From: Pseudonocardia sp. SCN 73-27
Lineage (GTDB): Bacteria; Actinomycetota; Actinomycetes; Mycobacteriales; Pseudonocardiaceae
Length of the DNA: 40,622 bases
Assembly (NCBI GenBank): GCA_001725415.1
Contig: MEGH01000003.1
Coordinates: forward strand, 63,547 to 104,168
Reading direction: 5' to 3'
The notes below the pieces were generated by a model that was not told the DNA's origin, did not search any database, and saw only the letters and a program-made list of their open reading frames with translations. Shown here one piece after another: positions 16,336 through 24,303 of this stretch (positions are counted from its first letter, which is position 1; the number at the start of each line of letters is the position of its first letter). The translations under genes were made by a program, and so were the position numbers.

Positions 16336-17809
16336 CGACGCAGACCGTCTTGACGTCGGTGTAGTCGTGCAGCACCTCGTGGCCCATCTCGCGGCCCCAG
16401 CCCGACTCCTTCATGCCGCCGAACGGCATGCTGGGGTCGAAGACGCCGTAGGTGTTGACCCACACCGTCCCGGCCTGCAACCGTGCCGCGACGCGGTGCG
16501 CGCGGCCGACGTCGCGGGTCCAGATGCCGGCCGACAGCCCGTAGCGGGTGTCGTTGGCGGCGCGGACGACCTCGGCCTCGTCGGTGAAGCGGTGCGCGAC
16601 GACGACCGGCCCGAAGATCTCCTCCGTGGTGACACGGGAGTCGGGCGCGGTGTCGGCGATGACCGTCGGCTCCACGAAGTAGCCACGGTCGCCGACCCTG
16701 CCACCGCCGGTGAGGACGGTGCCCTCGGTGGCGCCGACGGCGAGGTAGTTGCTGACACGGTCGAAGTGTTCACGGCTGGCGAGCGGACCGATCTGGCTGG
16801 CGGGGTCGAACCCGTCGCCGACCACGATGGCGCGCGCCTTCTCGACCAGGCCGGCGACGAACTCGTCGTAGACGCTGTCGTGGACGTAGAGCCGCGAACC
16901 CGCCGCGCACGCCTGACCGGCGTTGAAGAAGATCGCGTCGGACGAGCCGCCGATCGCCTTGTCGAGGTCGGCGTCGCCGAACACGACGTTGGCGGACTTG
17001 CCGCCCAGCTCGAGGGTGACGCGCTTGAGGTTGCCGCCGGCGGCGTCGAGGATCCGCCGCCCCGTGGCGGTGGAGCCGGTGAACGACACCTTGTCGACGC
17101 CCGGGTGCGCCGACAGCGCAGCGCCGACCGTCGAGCCGTAGCCGTTGACGACGTTGAGCACGCCCGGCGGGATGCCCGCCTCCAGCGCGAGGTGCGCGAG
17201 CCGCAGCGCCGACAGCGGGGTGGCCTCGGCCGGCTTGAGGACGACGGTGTTGCCCGCGGCGAGCGCCGGCGCGACCTTCCACGACGTGATGACCAGCGGG
17301 AAGTTCCACGGCACGATCAGCCCGACGACGCCGAGCGGCTCGCGCCGGGTGTAGGTGAGGAACTCCCCCGGCGCCGAGATCGGGATGGTCTCGCCCTCGA
17401 TCTTCGTGGCGTGGCCGGACATGTAGTGGAACAGCCCGGCCGCCGAGGGGACGTCCGCGGCCTGCGCGATCGCGTACGGCTTGCCCTGGTCGAGGGTCTC
17501 GACGCGGCCCATCTCGGCGGCGTCGGCCAGGATCAGGTCACCGAGGCGCCACAGCGCGGCGGCCCGTTCGCGCGGGGTCATCCGCGGCCACGGGCCTTCC
17601 TCGAAGGCCTTCCGCGCGGCGGCGACGGCGCGGTCGACGTCGGCGGCCTCGCCGAGCGCCACCCGCGCGAACACCTCACCGGTCGCGGGGTTGACGGTGT
17701 CGAGCTCACCGCCGCCCAGGGCGTCCACCCACTCGCCCCCGACGTGGAGACGGGTGTGCTCGACCGGCCGGGAGGCGAGAGCGGCCGGGTTCTCGGTCAC
17801 TGCAGTCAT
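16322..17809 (-). CDS. Aldehyde dehydrogenase (NAD(P)+-dependent)
   Basis: The 495-residue ALDH has a complete active site: N169 in PWNF, E267 in LELGGKS and the nucleophile C301 in [13 protein letters not shown] near 243 is the cofactor loop, and [15 protein letters not shown] lies near the C-terminus. The ATG at 17809 follows GAGAAGGA. It lies 13 nt after the NDMA-type alcohol dehydrogenase, so the pair should convert a primary alcohol through an aldehyde to a carboxylate. Sequence style is close to betaine/phenylacetaldehyde-type ALDHs, but substrate cannot be read directly. Confidence 0.94.
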   Translation of the reverse strand: MTAVTENPAALASRPVEHTRLHVGGEWVDALGGGELDTVNPATGEVFARVALGEAADVDRAVAAARKAFEEGPWPRMTPRERAAALWRLGDLILADAAEMGRVETLDQGKPYAIAQAADVPSAAGLFHYMSGHATKIEGETIPISAPGEFLTYTRREPLGVVGLIVPWNFPLVITSWKVAPALAAGNTVVLKPAEATPLSALRLAHLALEAGIPPGVLNVVNGYGSTVGAALSAHPGVDKVSFTGSTATGRRILDAAGGNLKRVTLELGGKSANVVFGDADLDKAIGGSSDAIFFNAGQACAAGSRLYVHDSVYDEFVAGLVEKARAIVVGDGFDPASQIGPLASREHFDRVSNYLAVGATEGTVLTGGGRVGDRGYFVEPTVIADTAPDSRVTTEEIFGPVVVAHRFTDEAEVVRAANDTRYGLSAGIWTRDVGRAHRVAARLQAGTVWVNTYGVFDPSMPFGGMKESGWGREMGHEVLHDYTDVKTVCVDVSA

Positions 17810-17822
17810 GGATCCTTCTCGA

Positions 17823-18935
17823 TCAGTGCTGGTGGACCAGGACGCCGCGGATGTTGCGGCCGGCGTGCATGTCGGCGACGGCCTCGTTGATCTGGTCGAG
17901 CGGGTAGCGCCGGGTGACGAGCTCGTCGAGGCGCAGGACACCGCTGCGGTACAGCTCCAGCAGGCCCGGGATGTCGGCGGTGGGGTTGCAGTCGCCGTAC
18001 ATCACGCCCTTGAGCGACTTCGCGAAGTTGGTGAGGTCCTGCGGGCTGATCGCGATGTGGCGGTCGGACGCGCCGACCGACACGAGAACGCAGCGCCCGG
18101 CCTTGCCAACGGCGGCGAAGACGTCGCCGATGATGTCGCCGTCGACGCGGCCGACGGTCACGATGCCGACGTTGACGCCCTGGCCGTTGGTGAGCTGGTC
18201 GATCAGCGGCCGGGCCTCGGCGATGGTGCCGAACGCGGCGGTGGCGCCGAAGTCCTCGGCCCGCTCCTGCTTGTACGGCACGGGGTCGACGACGATGACG
18301 TGCGCGGCACCGGCGATCCGGGCGCCCTGCACGGCGTTGGCACCGACGCCGCCGAGACCCGCGACGAGCACGACGTCACCGGGACGGACGGGGCCCGCGT
18401 TGACCGCGGCACCGAAGCCGGTGGCCACGCCGCACGAGACGAGGCAGGCCAGCTCGAACGGGATGTCGTCGGGGACCTTGACGGCCTGGTTCTCGTGGCA
18501 GACGAGCCGGTCGGCGAACGTGCCGAGCCGGGTCACGCCGCCCACGTCGGAACCGTCGGCGGCGTGGAAGCGGGCGGTGCCGTCCATCGCGCGACCGTGC
18601 TCCATGCCGGCGCCGTTGTCGCAGATGTACTGCTGGCCGCGGGCGCAGTAGCGGCACTTGCCGCAGGCCGGGATGAACAGCGTCGCGACGTGGTCACCCA
18701 CGGCCACCTTGGTGACGCCGGGGCCGACGGCCTCGACGATGCCGGCGCCCTCGTGCCCGCCGACCATCGGCAGCGTGACCGCGAGGTCACCGGTCACGAA
18801 GTGATCGTCGGAGTGGCACAGCCCCGAGGCCATCACCTTGACGCGGATCTCGTGGTCGCGCGGCTCGTCGAGCTCGAGGTCCTCGACCTCCCACTGACCG
18901 CCGACCGTGTGGATGACGGCTCCACGTACCTTCAT
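17823..18935 (-). CDS. NDMA-dependent (mycofactocin-associated) zinc alcohol dehydrogenase
   Basis: The 370-residue MDR alcohol dehydrogenase has catalytic zinc ligands C40, H61 and C168. The structural zinc cluster is C91, C94, C97 and C105 (C-x2-C-x2-C-x7-C), and a GLGGVG Rossmann motif is at 193-198. Overall sequence, with GQQYICDNGAGMEHGRAMDGT, matches the actinobacterial nicotinoprotein alcohol dehydrogenases. In these, NAD stays bound and electrons leave through an external acceptor, in vivo the redox peptide mycofactocin, in vitro N,N-dimethyl-4-nitrosoaniline. It is the first step of the alcohol-aldehyde-acid pair with the ALDH. GGAG lies eight bases before the ATG. Confidence 0.92.
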   Translation of the reverse strand: MKVRGAVIHTVGGQWEVEDLELDEPRDHEIRVKVMASGLCHSDDHFVTGDLAVTLPMVGGHEGAGIVEAVGPGVTKVAVGDHVATLFIPACGKCRYCARGQQYICDNGAGMEHGRAMDGTARFHAADGSDVGGVTRLGTFADRLVCHENQAVKVPDDIPFELACLVSCGVATGFGAAVNAGPVRPGDVVLVAGLGGVGANAVQGARIAGAAHVIVVDPVPYKQERAEDFGATAAFGTIAEARPLIDQLTNGQGVNVGIVTVGRVDGDIIGDVFAAVGKAGRCVLVSVGASDRHIAISPQDLTNFAKSLKGVMYGDCNPTADIPGLLELYRSGVLRLDELVTRRYPLDQINEAVADMHAGRNIRGVLVHQH

Positions 18936-18971
18936 GCGTTCTGCTCCTGTTCGGGCTGCGACGGCGACACG

Positions 18972-20036
18972 TCAGGCCGGGTCGGCGGCCTCGGCCCGCC
19001 GCTTGCGCTCGCCGCGGTTGCGGACGAGCTTGGAGAGGATCACGGCGATGACCAGCGCGCCGCCGTAGAACAACTGCTGGACGTACTGCTCGGCACCGAG
19101 CAGCTGCAGGCCGGTGATGCCGGTGACCAGGAAGTACACCGCGATCAACGTGCCCCACGGGTTGAACCGGCCGATGCGCAGCACGGTCGAGCCGAGGAAG
19201 CACGCCGCGAACGCGGGCAGCAGGAACGCCGCGCCCGAGACGGGGTCGGCGCTCGCGGTGGTGCCGGCGTAGACGACGCCGGCGAGACCGGCGAAGCCCG
19301 CGGAGATGATGAGCGCGCGCCAGCGCAACGCGGGGACGTTGACACCGTTGAGCCGGGCGACGTCGTGGCTCTGCCCGATGAACAGCAGGCGCTGGCCGAA
19401 CGCGGTCTTGTCGAAGACGTACCAGGCGACCGCGACGAGCACGATCGCGTAGTAGAAGCCGACCGGGATGCCCAGGAAGGGCCGGGTGAGCACCGCCGAC
19501 GACAGCGCCCGGTCGATGCCGCTGATCGTCGACGTGTTGGACAGCAGGTAGACCAGGCCCTGCACGACCGTGCCCATGCCCAGGGTCACGATGAACGGGT
19601 TGATGTCGAAGACCGTGACGACGAAGCCGTTGACCACCCCGACCAGCAGGCTGGCGACGATCGCGACGAGCACCGTGAGCCAGATGTTCCAGCCGTGCTG
19701 CACATTGAGGATGGCGACGACGACCGTCGACAGGTTCAGCGTGGACGCGACCGACAGGTCGTAGTCGCCGGCCCGCAGCGGGTAGAGCAGGCCGATCGCC
19801 AGGATCAGCAGCACGACCTGCGACGACAGCATGTTGGAGACGTTCGCCGCGGTGGGGAACGTCTGCGGCACGATCAGGCTGAACGCGACGATCAGCACCG
19901 CCCAGACGCCGATGAGCGCGAACCGCTCCGGCTCGGCGGATGCCTTGCGCTTCTTCCCGCCGGTCGAGGTGCCGCCGCCCGGTGTGGGTGTCATGGGGTC
20001 GGCCTTCGTCCCGGCTTCGGAGTGGGTGGTGTTCAC
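18972..20036 (-). CDS. CUT2-type sugar ABC transporter permease (RbsC-like)
   Basis: The 354-residue permease has an N-terminal cytoplasmic stretch of about 45 residues and then eight to ten hydrophobic helices of the BPD_transp_2 fold. GDYDLSVASTLNLST and NPFIVTLGMGTVVQGL are characteristic of RbsC/XylH-like subunits. The GTG at 20036 overlaps the ATPase stop (GTGA); a later ATG at 19994 is possible, but the coupled start is preferred. It forms the membrane channel of the importer with the ATPase and the lipoprotein encoded just upstream. A Lys/Arg-rich tail ends the protein. Confidence 0.9.
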   Translation of the reverse strand: MNTTHSEAGTKADPMTPTPGGGTSTGGKKRKASAEPERFALIGVWAVLIVAFSLIVPQTFPTAANVSNMLSSQVVLLILAIGLLYPLRAGDYDLSVASTLNLSTVVVAILNVQHGWNIWLTVLVAIVASLLVGVVNGFVVTVFDINPFIVTLGMGTVVQGLVYLLSNTSTISGIDRALSSAVLTRPFLGIPVGFYYAIVLVAVAWYVFDKTAFGQRLLFIGQSHDVARLNGVNVPALRWRALIISAGFAGLAGVVYAGTTASADPVSGAAFLLPAFAACFLGSTVLRIGRFNPWGTLIAVYFLVTGITGLQLLGAEQYVQQLFYGGALVIAVILSKLVRNRGERKRRAEAADPA

Positions 20037-21571
20037 GACGCTTCCTCCGCGTAGACGGCGGACGCCAGTACGTCCTTGGTGATGTCCGATCCGGTGACCT
20101 CGGCGCTGATCCGGCCACCGTCGAGCACGACGACCCGGTCGGCCATCTCGACGAGCTGCTCGTAGTCCGAGGTCGCGCACAGCACGGCCATGCCGTGGGC
20201 GACGGCGGAGCGGATGAGCGTGAAGATCTCGCGGCGGGCGCCGATGTCGACGCCCTGGGTGGGCTCTGCCAGCAGCATGACCTGCGGGTTCGTGTCCATC
20301 CACTTGCCCAGCAGCGCCTTCTGCTGGTTCCCGCCGGACAGGTGCCCGAACAGGGCGTGCGGGTTGGCCGGGATCACGTTGAGCCGTTCGCAGGTGTCCT
20401 GCGCGCGGCGGTCCAGGCTCTTCCAGTCGACGAGCAGGCCACCGGCCCGCTCGGTCAGGAACGGCAGGGACACGTTCTCCAGGACCGACAGGCCCAACGC
20501 CCCGCCCTGGCCCTTGCGGTCGGCGGGGATCAGCACGACGCCGGCGTCCATCGACCGGGCCGGCGTCGGCTTGGCGACGACCGTGCCGCCGTGCTCGATC
20601 CGCCCGGCGGTGGCGTGCCGGGCCCCGAAGAGCAGGTCGGGCAGCTCCTCGAAGCCCGAGCCGGCCAGCCCGGTGACGCCGACGACCTCGCCCGCGTGCA
20701 GGTCCAGGTCGAGGTCGCGGACCCGGGTCCCGGACAGCCCGCGCGCGCTGAGCAGCGCGGGCCGGTCCGAGCGCACCGTGGCGGCACCCTTGGCGACGTG
20801 CTCGTCGTGGGCACCGAGGATCAGCTGCACGAGGTCGTCGCGGGTGGAACCCTGCGTGGCGCGGGTGCCGGCGGTGCGCCCGTTGCGGAACACCGTGACC
20901 CGGTCGGTGACCTCGAGGATCTCGTCGAGGTCGTGCGAGACGAGCAGCACGGCGTCGCCCCGCTCCCGCAGCCGCCGGAGCAGCGCGAACAGCAGGCCCA
21001 CCTCGTGCCGCGGCAGGAACACCGTCGGCTCGTCGAGGATGAGGATCTGCCCGCCGGTCGCGCTGCCCGAGGTGAGCTCCTGGGAGCCCACCGCGCGGAC
21101 GACCGCCACCATCGCGCGCTGCACGGGCGAGAGGGTGTCGATCGTGACGTCCGGGTCGACGTCGATCTCGAAGCGGTCGAGCAGCTCGGTCACCCGGGCC
21201 CGCTCGGCCTTCCACCTGATCCGGCGACGCCCGGGGGCATCGCCGTTCGAGTCCAGTGCCATGTGTTCGAGCACGGTGGACGTGCCGGCCAGGCCCAGGT
21301 CCTGGTGGACGAACCCGAGGCCGTGGTCGCGCAGACCACGGGCCCCGAACGGGCCGGCCACCGTGGTCCCGCCGACGGTGACGGTGCCGCCGTCGGCGTC
21401 ATGGAACCCGGCCAGGATCTTGATCAGTGTGGACTTGCCGGAGCCGTTGGCCCCGAGGAGCCCGTGGACCTCGCCGGGCAGGACGTCGAGGTCGACCCCG
21501 CGCAGCGCAGGGACGCCGTTGAACGCCTTGGCGAGCCCGGTCACGGCCAGCAGCGGCGCGGGGGCGGTCAT
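20033..21571 (-). CDS. CUT2-type sugar ABC transporter ATP-binding protein (RbsA-like, two NBDs)
   Basis: The 512-residue protein carries two ABC domains in tandem. The first has Walker A GANGSGKST near 36-44 and Walker B ILDEPT near 175. The second is degenerate at Walker A (GLAGSG, lacking the GKST) but keeps the signature LSGGNQQKALLGKW, followed by LLAEPTQGVDIG. This pattern is normal for RbsA-like ATPases, where one site is catalytically weak. It overlaps the stop of the binding-protein gene by one base (TGATG). It powers uptake of a sugar-like or polyol-like solute. Confidence 0.92.
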   Translation of the reverse strand: MTAPAPLLAVTGLAKAFNGVPALRGVDLDVLPGEVHGLLGANGSGKSTLIKILAGFHDADGGTVTVGGTTVAGPFGARGLRDHGLGFVHQDLGLAGTSTVLEHMALDSNGDAPGRRRIRWKAERARVTELLDRFEIDVDPDVTIDTLSPVQRAMVAVVRAVGSQELTSGSATGGQILILDEPTVFLPRHEVGLLFALLRRLRERGDAVLLVSHDLDEILEVTDRVTVFRNGRTAGTRATQGSTRDDLVQLILGAHDEHVAKGAATVRSDRPALLSARGLSGTRVRDLDLDLHAGEVVGVTGLAGSGFEELPDLLFGARHATAGRIEHGGTVVAKPTPARSMDAGVVLIPADRKGQGGALGLSVLENVSLPFLTERAGGLLVDWKSLDRRAQDTCERLNVIPANPHALFGHLSGGNQQKALLGKWMDTNPQVMLLAEPTQGVDIGARREIFTLIRSAVAHGMAVLCATSDYEQLVEMADRVVVLDGGRISAEVTGSDITKDVLASAVYAEEAS

Positions 21572-22722
21572 CAGCCCAGGCCCCAGAGCTTCATGAACGC
21601 GCCGGCGTAGGTGTCACCGAAGCCCTTGCCGCTCTGCGGCGGGTTGCCGGTCTCCGCGACGTTGGACTTGTCGATGACGCGCACCGGGCCCGACTCCGCC
21701 GGGACGGGCGGGGCGCCCAGCATCGCGCGGAACGCGACGTCGATGTTGACGTACGCGACCCAGTCCGGGTTCTCCGCGACGTCCATCGCGACGGTGCCGT
21801 CCTGGACCATCTTCAGGATCGAGGGCGTGCCGTTGAACGTGTAGATCGGGACCTCACGGCCACCGGCGGCCTGCTGGATGCCGGGCGCGGCGTAGAGGGC
21901 CATCGAGTCGTAGATCGGCAGGACGGCGTTGATGTTCGGGTTCTTCAGCAGCGCCGACTGGACCTGGCTCTGGATCTGCTGCGACCACTGCGGCACCGCG
22001 ACGTTGATGACGGTGGCGTCCGAACCCGCGGGGCCCTCGTCGGCCAGCGCCTTCTGGATGGTGTCGACCATGCCCTTGGACGGGCCGGTCTCCGACGCCT
22101 GGATGACCAGGGCGTGGATCGGGGTGCCCTTGGCTGCGCCGATCGCGTTCAGCGTCATCAGGTGCGCGGCCTCGTTGAACGGCGCGAACGCCTCGTACTT
22201 GAGGCCGGTGTTCGGCGGGGTGTCCTTGTCCGACAGGTGCAGCGGGATGACCGGGACGCCGGCCTTCGTCGCGTCGTCGATCTGCGGGCCCAGCGTCGAG
22301 GGCAGCGGGCCGTTGAGCAGGATCGCGCCGGCCTTCGCGTTGATGGCCTGGGCGATGCCCTGCTGGTAGGAGGTCTGGGTGCCGTCGGACGGGAACGTCA
22401 CGAAGCCGACGCCGGCCTTCTCCGCGACGATCTTCATCGCGGCCTCGCCCGCCTGGTAGAACTCGGCCTTGCTGTCGATCGGGATGCTGTAGATCGTCTT
22501 GCCCTTGAGGGAGCTGACGTCGATCGCGGGGCCCAGGTCCTCGGTGCCGGGGATGGCCTTGGCGGCGTCGACCTTCTGCTGGGCCGCCTGGGCCTTCTGG
22601 GTGTCGGCGGCCGAGGCGCTGGAGCTACCGCTGTCGGTCCCGCCGCTGCCACCGCCACAGCCGGCCAACAGGCCGAGTGATGTCGCGGCGACCACCGCGA
22701 CGACGATCTTCGAGATGCGCAT
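21571..22722 (-). CDS. Sugar-type ABC transporter substrate-binding lipoprotein
   Basis: The 383-residue protein begins with a lipoprotein signal peptide (basic MRISK, hydrophobic core, lipobox LLAGC). A Gly/Ser-rich tether follows and then a periplasmic-binding-protein type 1 fold of the CUT2 group (Peripla_BP_4). YSIPIDSKAEFYQ and the GAILLNGPL region mark the fold. The ATG at 22722 follows GGAGAG with a 6-nt gap; upstream in-frame codons to 22824 do not encode a signal peptide. It is the extracytoplasmic receptor of the importer. A large hairpin separates it from the upstream MBL gene. Confidence 0.92.
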   Translation of the reverse strand: MRISKIVVAVVAATSLGLLAGCGGGSGGTDSGSSSASAADTQKAQAAQQKVDAAKAIPGTEDLGPAIDVSSLKGKTIYSIPIDSKAEFYQAGEAAMKIVAEKAGVGFVTFPSDGTQTSYQQGIAQAINAKAGAILLNGPLPSTLGPQIDDATKAGVPVIPLHLSDKDTPPNTGLKYEAFAPFNEAAHLMTLNAIGAAKGTPIHALVIQASETGPSKGMVDTIQKALADEGPAGSDATVINVAVPQWSQQIQSQVQSALLKNPNINAVLPIYDSMALYAAPGIQQAAGGREVPIYTFNGTPSILKMVQDGTVAMDVAENPDWVAYVNIDVAFRAMLGAPPVPAESGPVRVIDKSNVAETGNPPQSGKGFGDTYAGAFMKLWGLG

Positions 22723-22771
22723 GGATGACTCTCCGAGAGGGGATGCCGGCGTACCGGGGGTGAACTGGGCG

Positions 22772-22820
22772 GGAGGGTGCTGAAGGGGGCCGGCCGGGCC
22801 CGCCCCCTTCAGCTCCCTCC
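22772..22820. terminator. Long intercistronic hairpin inside operon C
   Basis: GCTGAAGGGGGC (22779-22790) pairs perfectly with 22802-22813. After one T-T mismatch, six more pairs continue (22772-22777 with 22815-22820). The 11-nt loop is GC-rich and no T-run follows on the minus strand. It begins directly after the MBL stop and may act as a partial terminator or an mRNA processing/stability barrier before the binding-protein gene. Confidence 0.6.
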
Positions 22821-23684
22821 TCAACGCGTGGCGAGATCGGGCCGCTCGACGAGGTCGTCGTAGATGCGGGCGACCGACCGTCGCTGGAACATCTCGATGA
22901 GGTCGTCGGGGTAGCCGACGTAGTCCTCGGTGTCGACGTGGATGTTGTCCGCGAACCGGATCTCCGCGGCTGCCTGCTCGCTGTCCTCACCGCGGCCGAT
23001 CGCCGCGGCCACCTGGCCGACCACCTCGCGCCCCCACTCGCGATAGCGGTCCAGGACCGCACGGTCGGCCACCTCGCCGTGCCCGGGGACGAGCACGGAG
23101 AAGTCGTACGACGAGACCTTCTCGATCGCGTCGAACCAGTCCCACAACCGCGAGTCCTGGAACGACGGGAGCCCCGCCTCGCAGACGATGTCGCCGGTGA
23201 AGACGACCCCGTCCTCGGGGAGGTAGGCGATCAGGCTGTTGGCCGTGTGCCCCGGCTGGAAGGTCAGTTCGAGGTGCGCGTCGCCCAGGTGCAGGTCGAG
23301 CCGGTCGGAGAAGACGACCTCGGGGACGCGCACCCGGTACCCGGCCAGCAGCGGGACCGCCTCGGGATCGATGCGGTCGAACAGCCGGGCCAGGTAGTCG
23401 TGGTCGGGCGCCTCGTTGAGGAGGCGTTCCCGGGTGCCGCGATGGGAGACGACCTCGCCGCCCATCCAGAAGTTGCCGATCGTGTGGTCGGGGTGGTGGT
23501 CGGTGTTGATCACGAACCGGGTGCGGCCGAAGCCGTCGACCACCGTGCGCCACGCGATGGCGTCGGTCGGTTTGTGCGGTGTGTCCACCAGCGCCACGCC
23601 GTCGGCGCCTGCGATGATCGAGTTGTTGCTGCCGAGGTGCGCGGTCTCGACGTGGACGTGCGCGCTGACCTGCTGCAGCGTCAC
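22821..23684 (-). CDS. MBL-fold metallo-hydrolase with altered metal motif
   Basis: The 287-residue hydrolase has the metallo-beta-lactamase fold. The metal motif reads D62-H63-H64-P65-D66-H67, so the first His of the usual HxHxDH is replaced by Asp. The remaining ligands are present: H146 in QPGHTANS, D165 in FTGDIVCE and H202 in VPGHGE. The family includes lactonases, glyoxalase II-like thioesterases and cyclases. ATG at 23684 overlaps the cupin stop (ATGA). Its place at the head of operon C suggests hydrolysis of a lactone or thioester intermediate; this is inference. Confidence 0.88.
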   Translation of the reverse strand: MTLQQVSAHVHVETAHLGSNNSIIAGADGVALVDTPHKPTDAIAWRTVVDGFGRTRFVINTDHHPDHTIGNFWMGGEVVSHRGTRERLLNEAPDHDYLARLFDRIDPEAVPLLAGYRVRVPEVVFSDRLDLHLGDAHLELTFQPGHTANSLIAYLPEDGVVFTGDIVCEAGLPSFQDSRLWDWFDAIEKVSSYDFSVLVPGHGEVADRAVLDRYREWGREVVGQVAAAIGRGEDSEQAAAEIRFADNIHVDTEDYVGYPDDLIEMFQRRSVARIYDDLVERPDLATR

Positions 23685-24070
23685 CGGTTCTCCTCGGTTC
23701 CCGCGGGGTCGGGCATCGACGCGCCGCCGAGGAAGCCCAGGAGGTTCTCGATGCGGGTCGGGGCGAAGATCTCCACGAAGGTGGCCTCGCCCTCGATGCT
23801 GTGGCCGGAGTGCACCACGTCACGCGGGATGACGCAGACGTCGCCCTCGGAGAGCACCGTCTCCTCGCCGCCGACGGTGAACGCGATGCGGCCGCTGGTG
23901 ACGACCATCGTCTGTTCCGCGTCGGGATGGGTGTGCGCCGGCAGCGTGGTGGGGTGGACCCACCGGATGCGGTTGACGCCCATCTCCTTGCCGGTCACGG
24001 CGGTGCGGAAGTTCCCGGGCAGGACCTCCCGTTCCGGCAGGTCCGACCAGCTGGCCCAGTAACCGGGCAT
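23681..24070 (-). CDS. Small cupin-domain protein (first gene of operon C)
   Basis: The 129-residue single-domain cupin has motif 1 with H46, H48 and E52 (HTHPDAEQ) and motif 2 ending in H87 (IPRDVVHSGH). This gives the 3-His/1-Glu metal site. Cupins of this size are isomerases, dioxygenases or carboxylate-binding proteins, and the sequence does not decide which. The ATG at 24070 has GAAGGGGA upstream. The promoter candidate TTGACA-18-TAGCGT and operator C lie about 70-105 nt upstream. Confidence 0.85.
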   Translation of the reverse strand: MPGYWASWSDLPEREVLPGNFRTAVTGKEMGVNRIRWVHPTTLPAHTHPDAEQTMVVTSGRIAFTVGGEETVLSEGDVCVIPRDVVHSGHSIEGEATFVEIFAPTRIENLLGFLGGASMPDPAGTEENR

Positions 24071-24138
24071 GCCGCGTCACCGTCCCCTTCGACTGTCGTG
24101 AATGCACCGGTCGGCGGGCGATCCGGGCTTGGCGAGAG

Positions 24139-24173
24139 ACGCTAGAGGCCCCCGCTGAAAACTGTCAACAGTC
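24139..24173 (-). promoter_or_regulatory. Operon C promoter with GntR operator, site C (24160-24173)
   Basis: The operator reads AACTGTCAACAGTC on the plus strand, one base different from sites A1 and B. On the minus strand it supplies a perfect TTGACA -35 box (24168-24163). An 18-nt spacer separates this from TAGCGT (24144-24139). Transcription would start near 24132, about 60 nt before the cupin ATG. A bound repressor would block the -35 element directly. Confidence 0.7.
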
Positions 24174-24303
24174 TTCAGTTGTCGGTTTGCAGTAGAGCGC
24201 CGTTCACGTGACGGTCGTGTTACGAGCGCGCACGGAGGGTGTTCACAGCGCGCCCACAGCGCCGCCACCGACCCGGCACAGCACCACGCACGAGCGTGTC
24301 GTC

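Noticed and set aside
17481-20054. Long plus-strand open frame opposite the ALDH, ADH and permease genes
   Set aside because: It is antisense to three genes with complete catalytic motifs. Its product is a low-complexity Arg/Asp/Gly/Val mix, as expected from codon-position mirroring in GC-rich DNA.
18972-22722. Reading the island as a simple ribose/xylose utilisation locus because of the CUT2 importer
   Set aside because: No sugar kinase, isomerase or LacI-type regulator is present. All surrounding enzymes are redox, amide or carboxylate enzymes.
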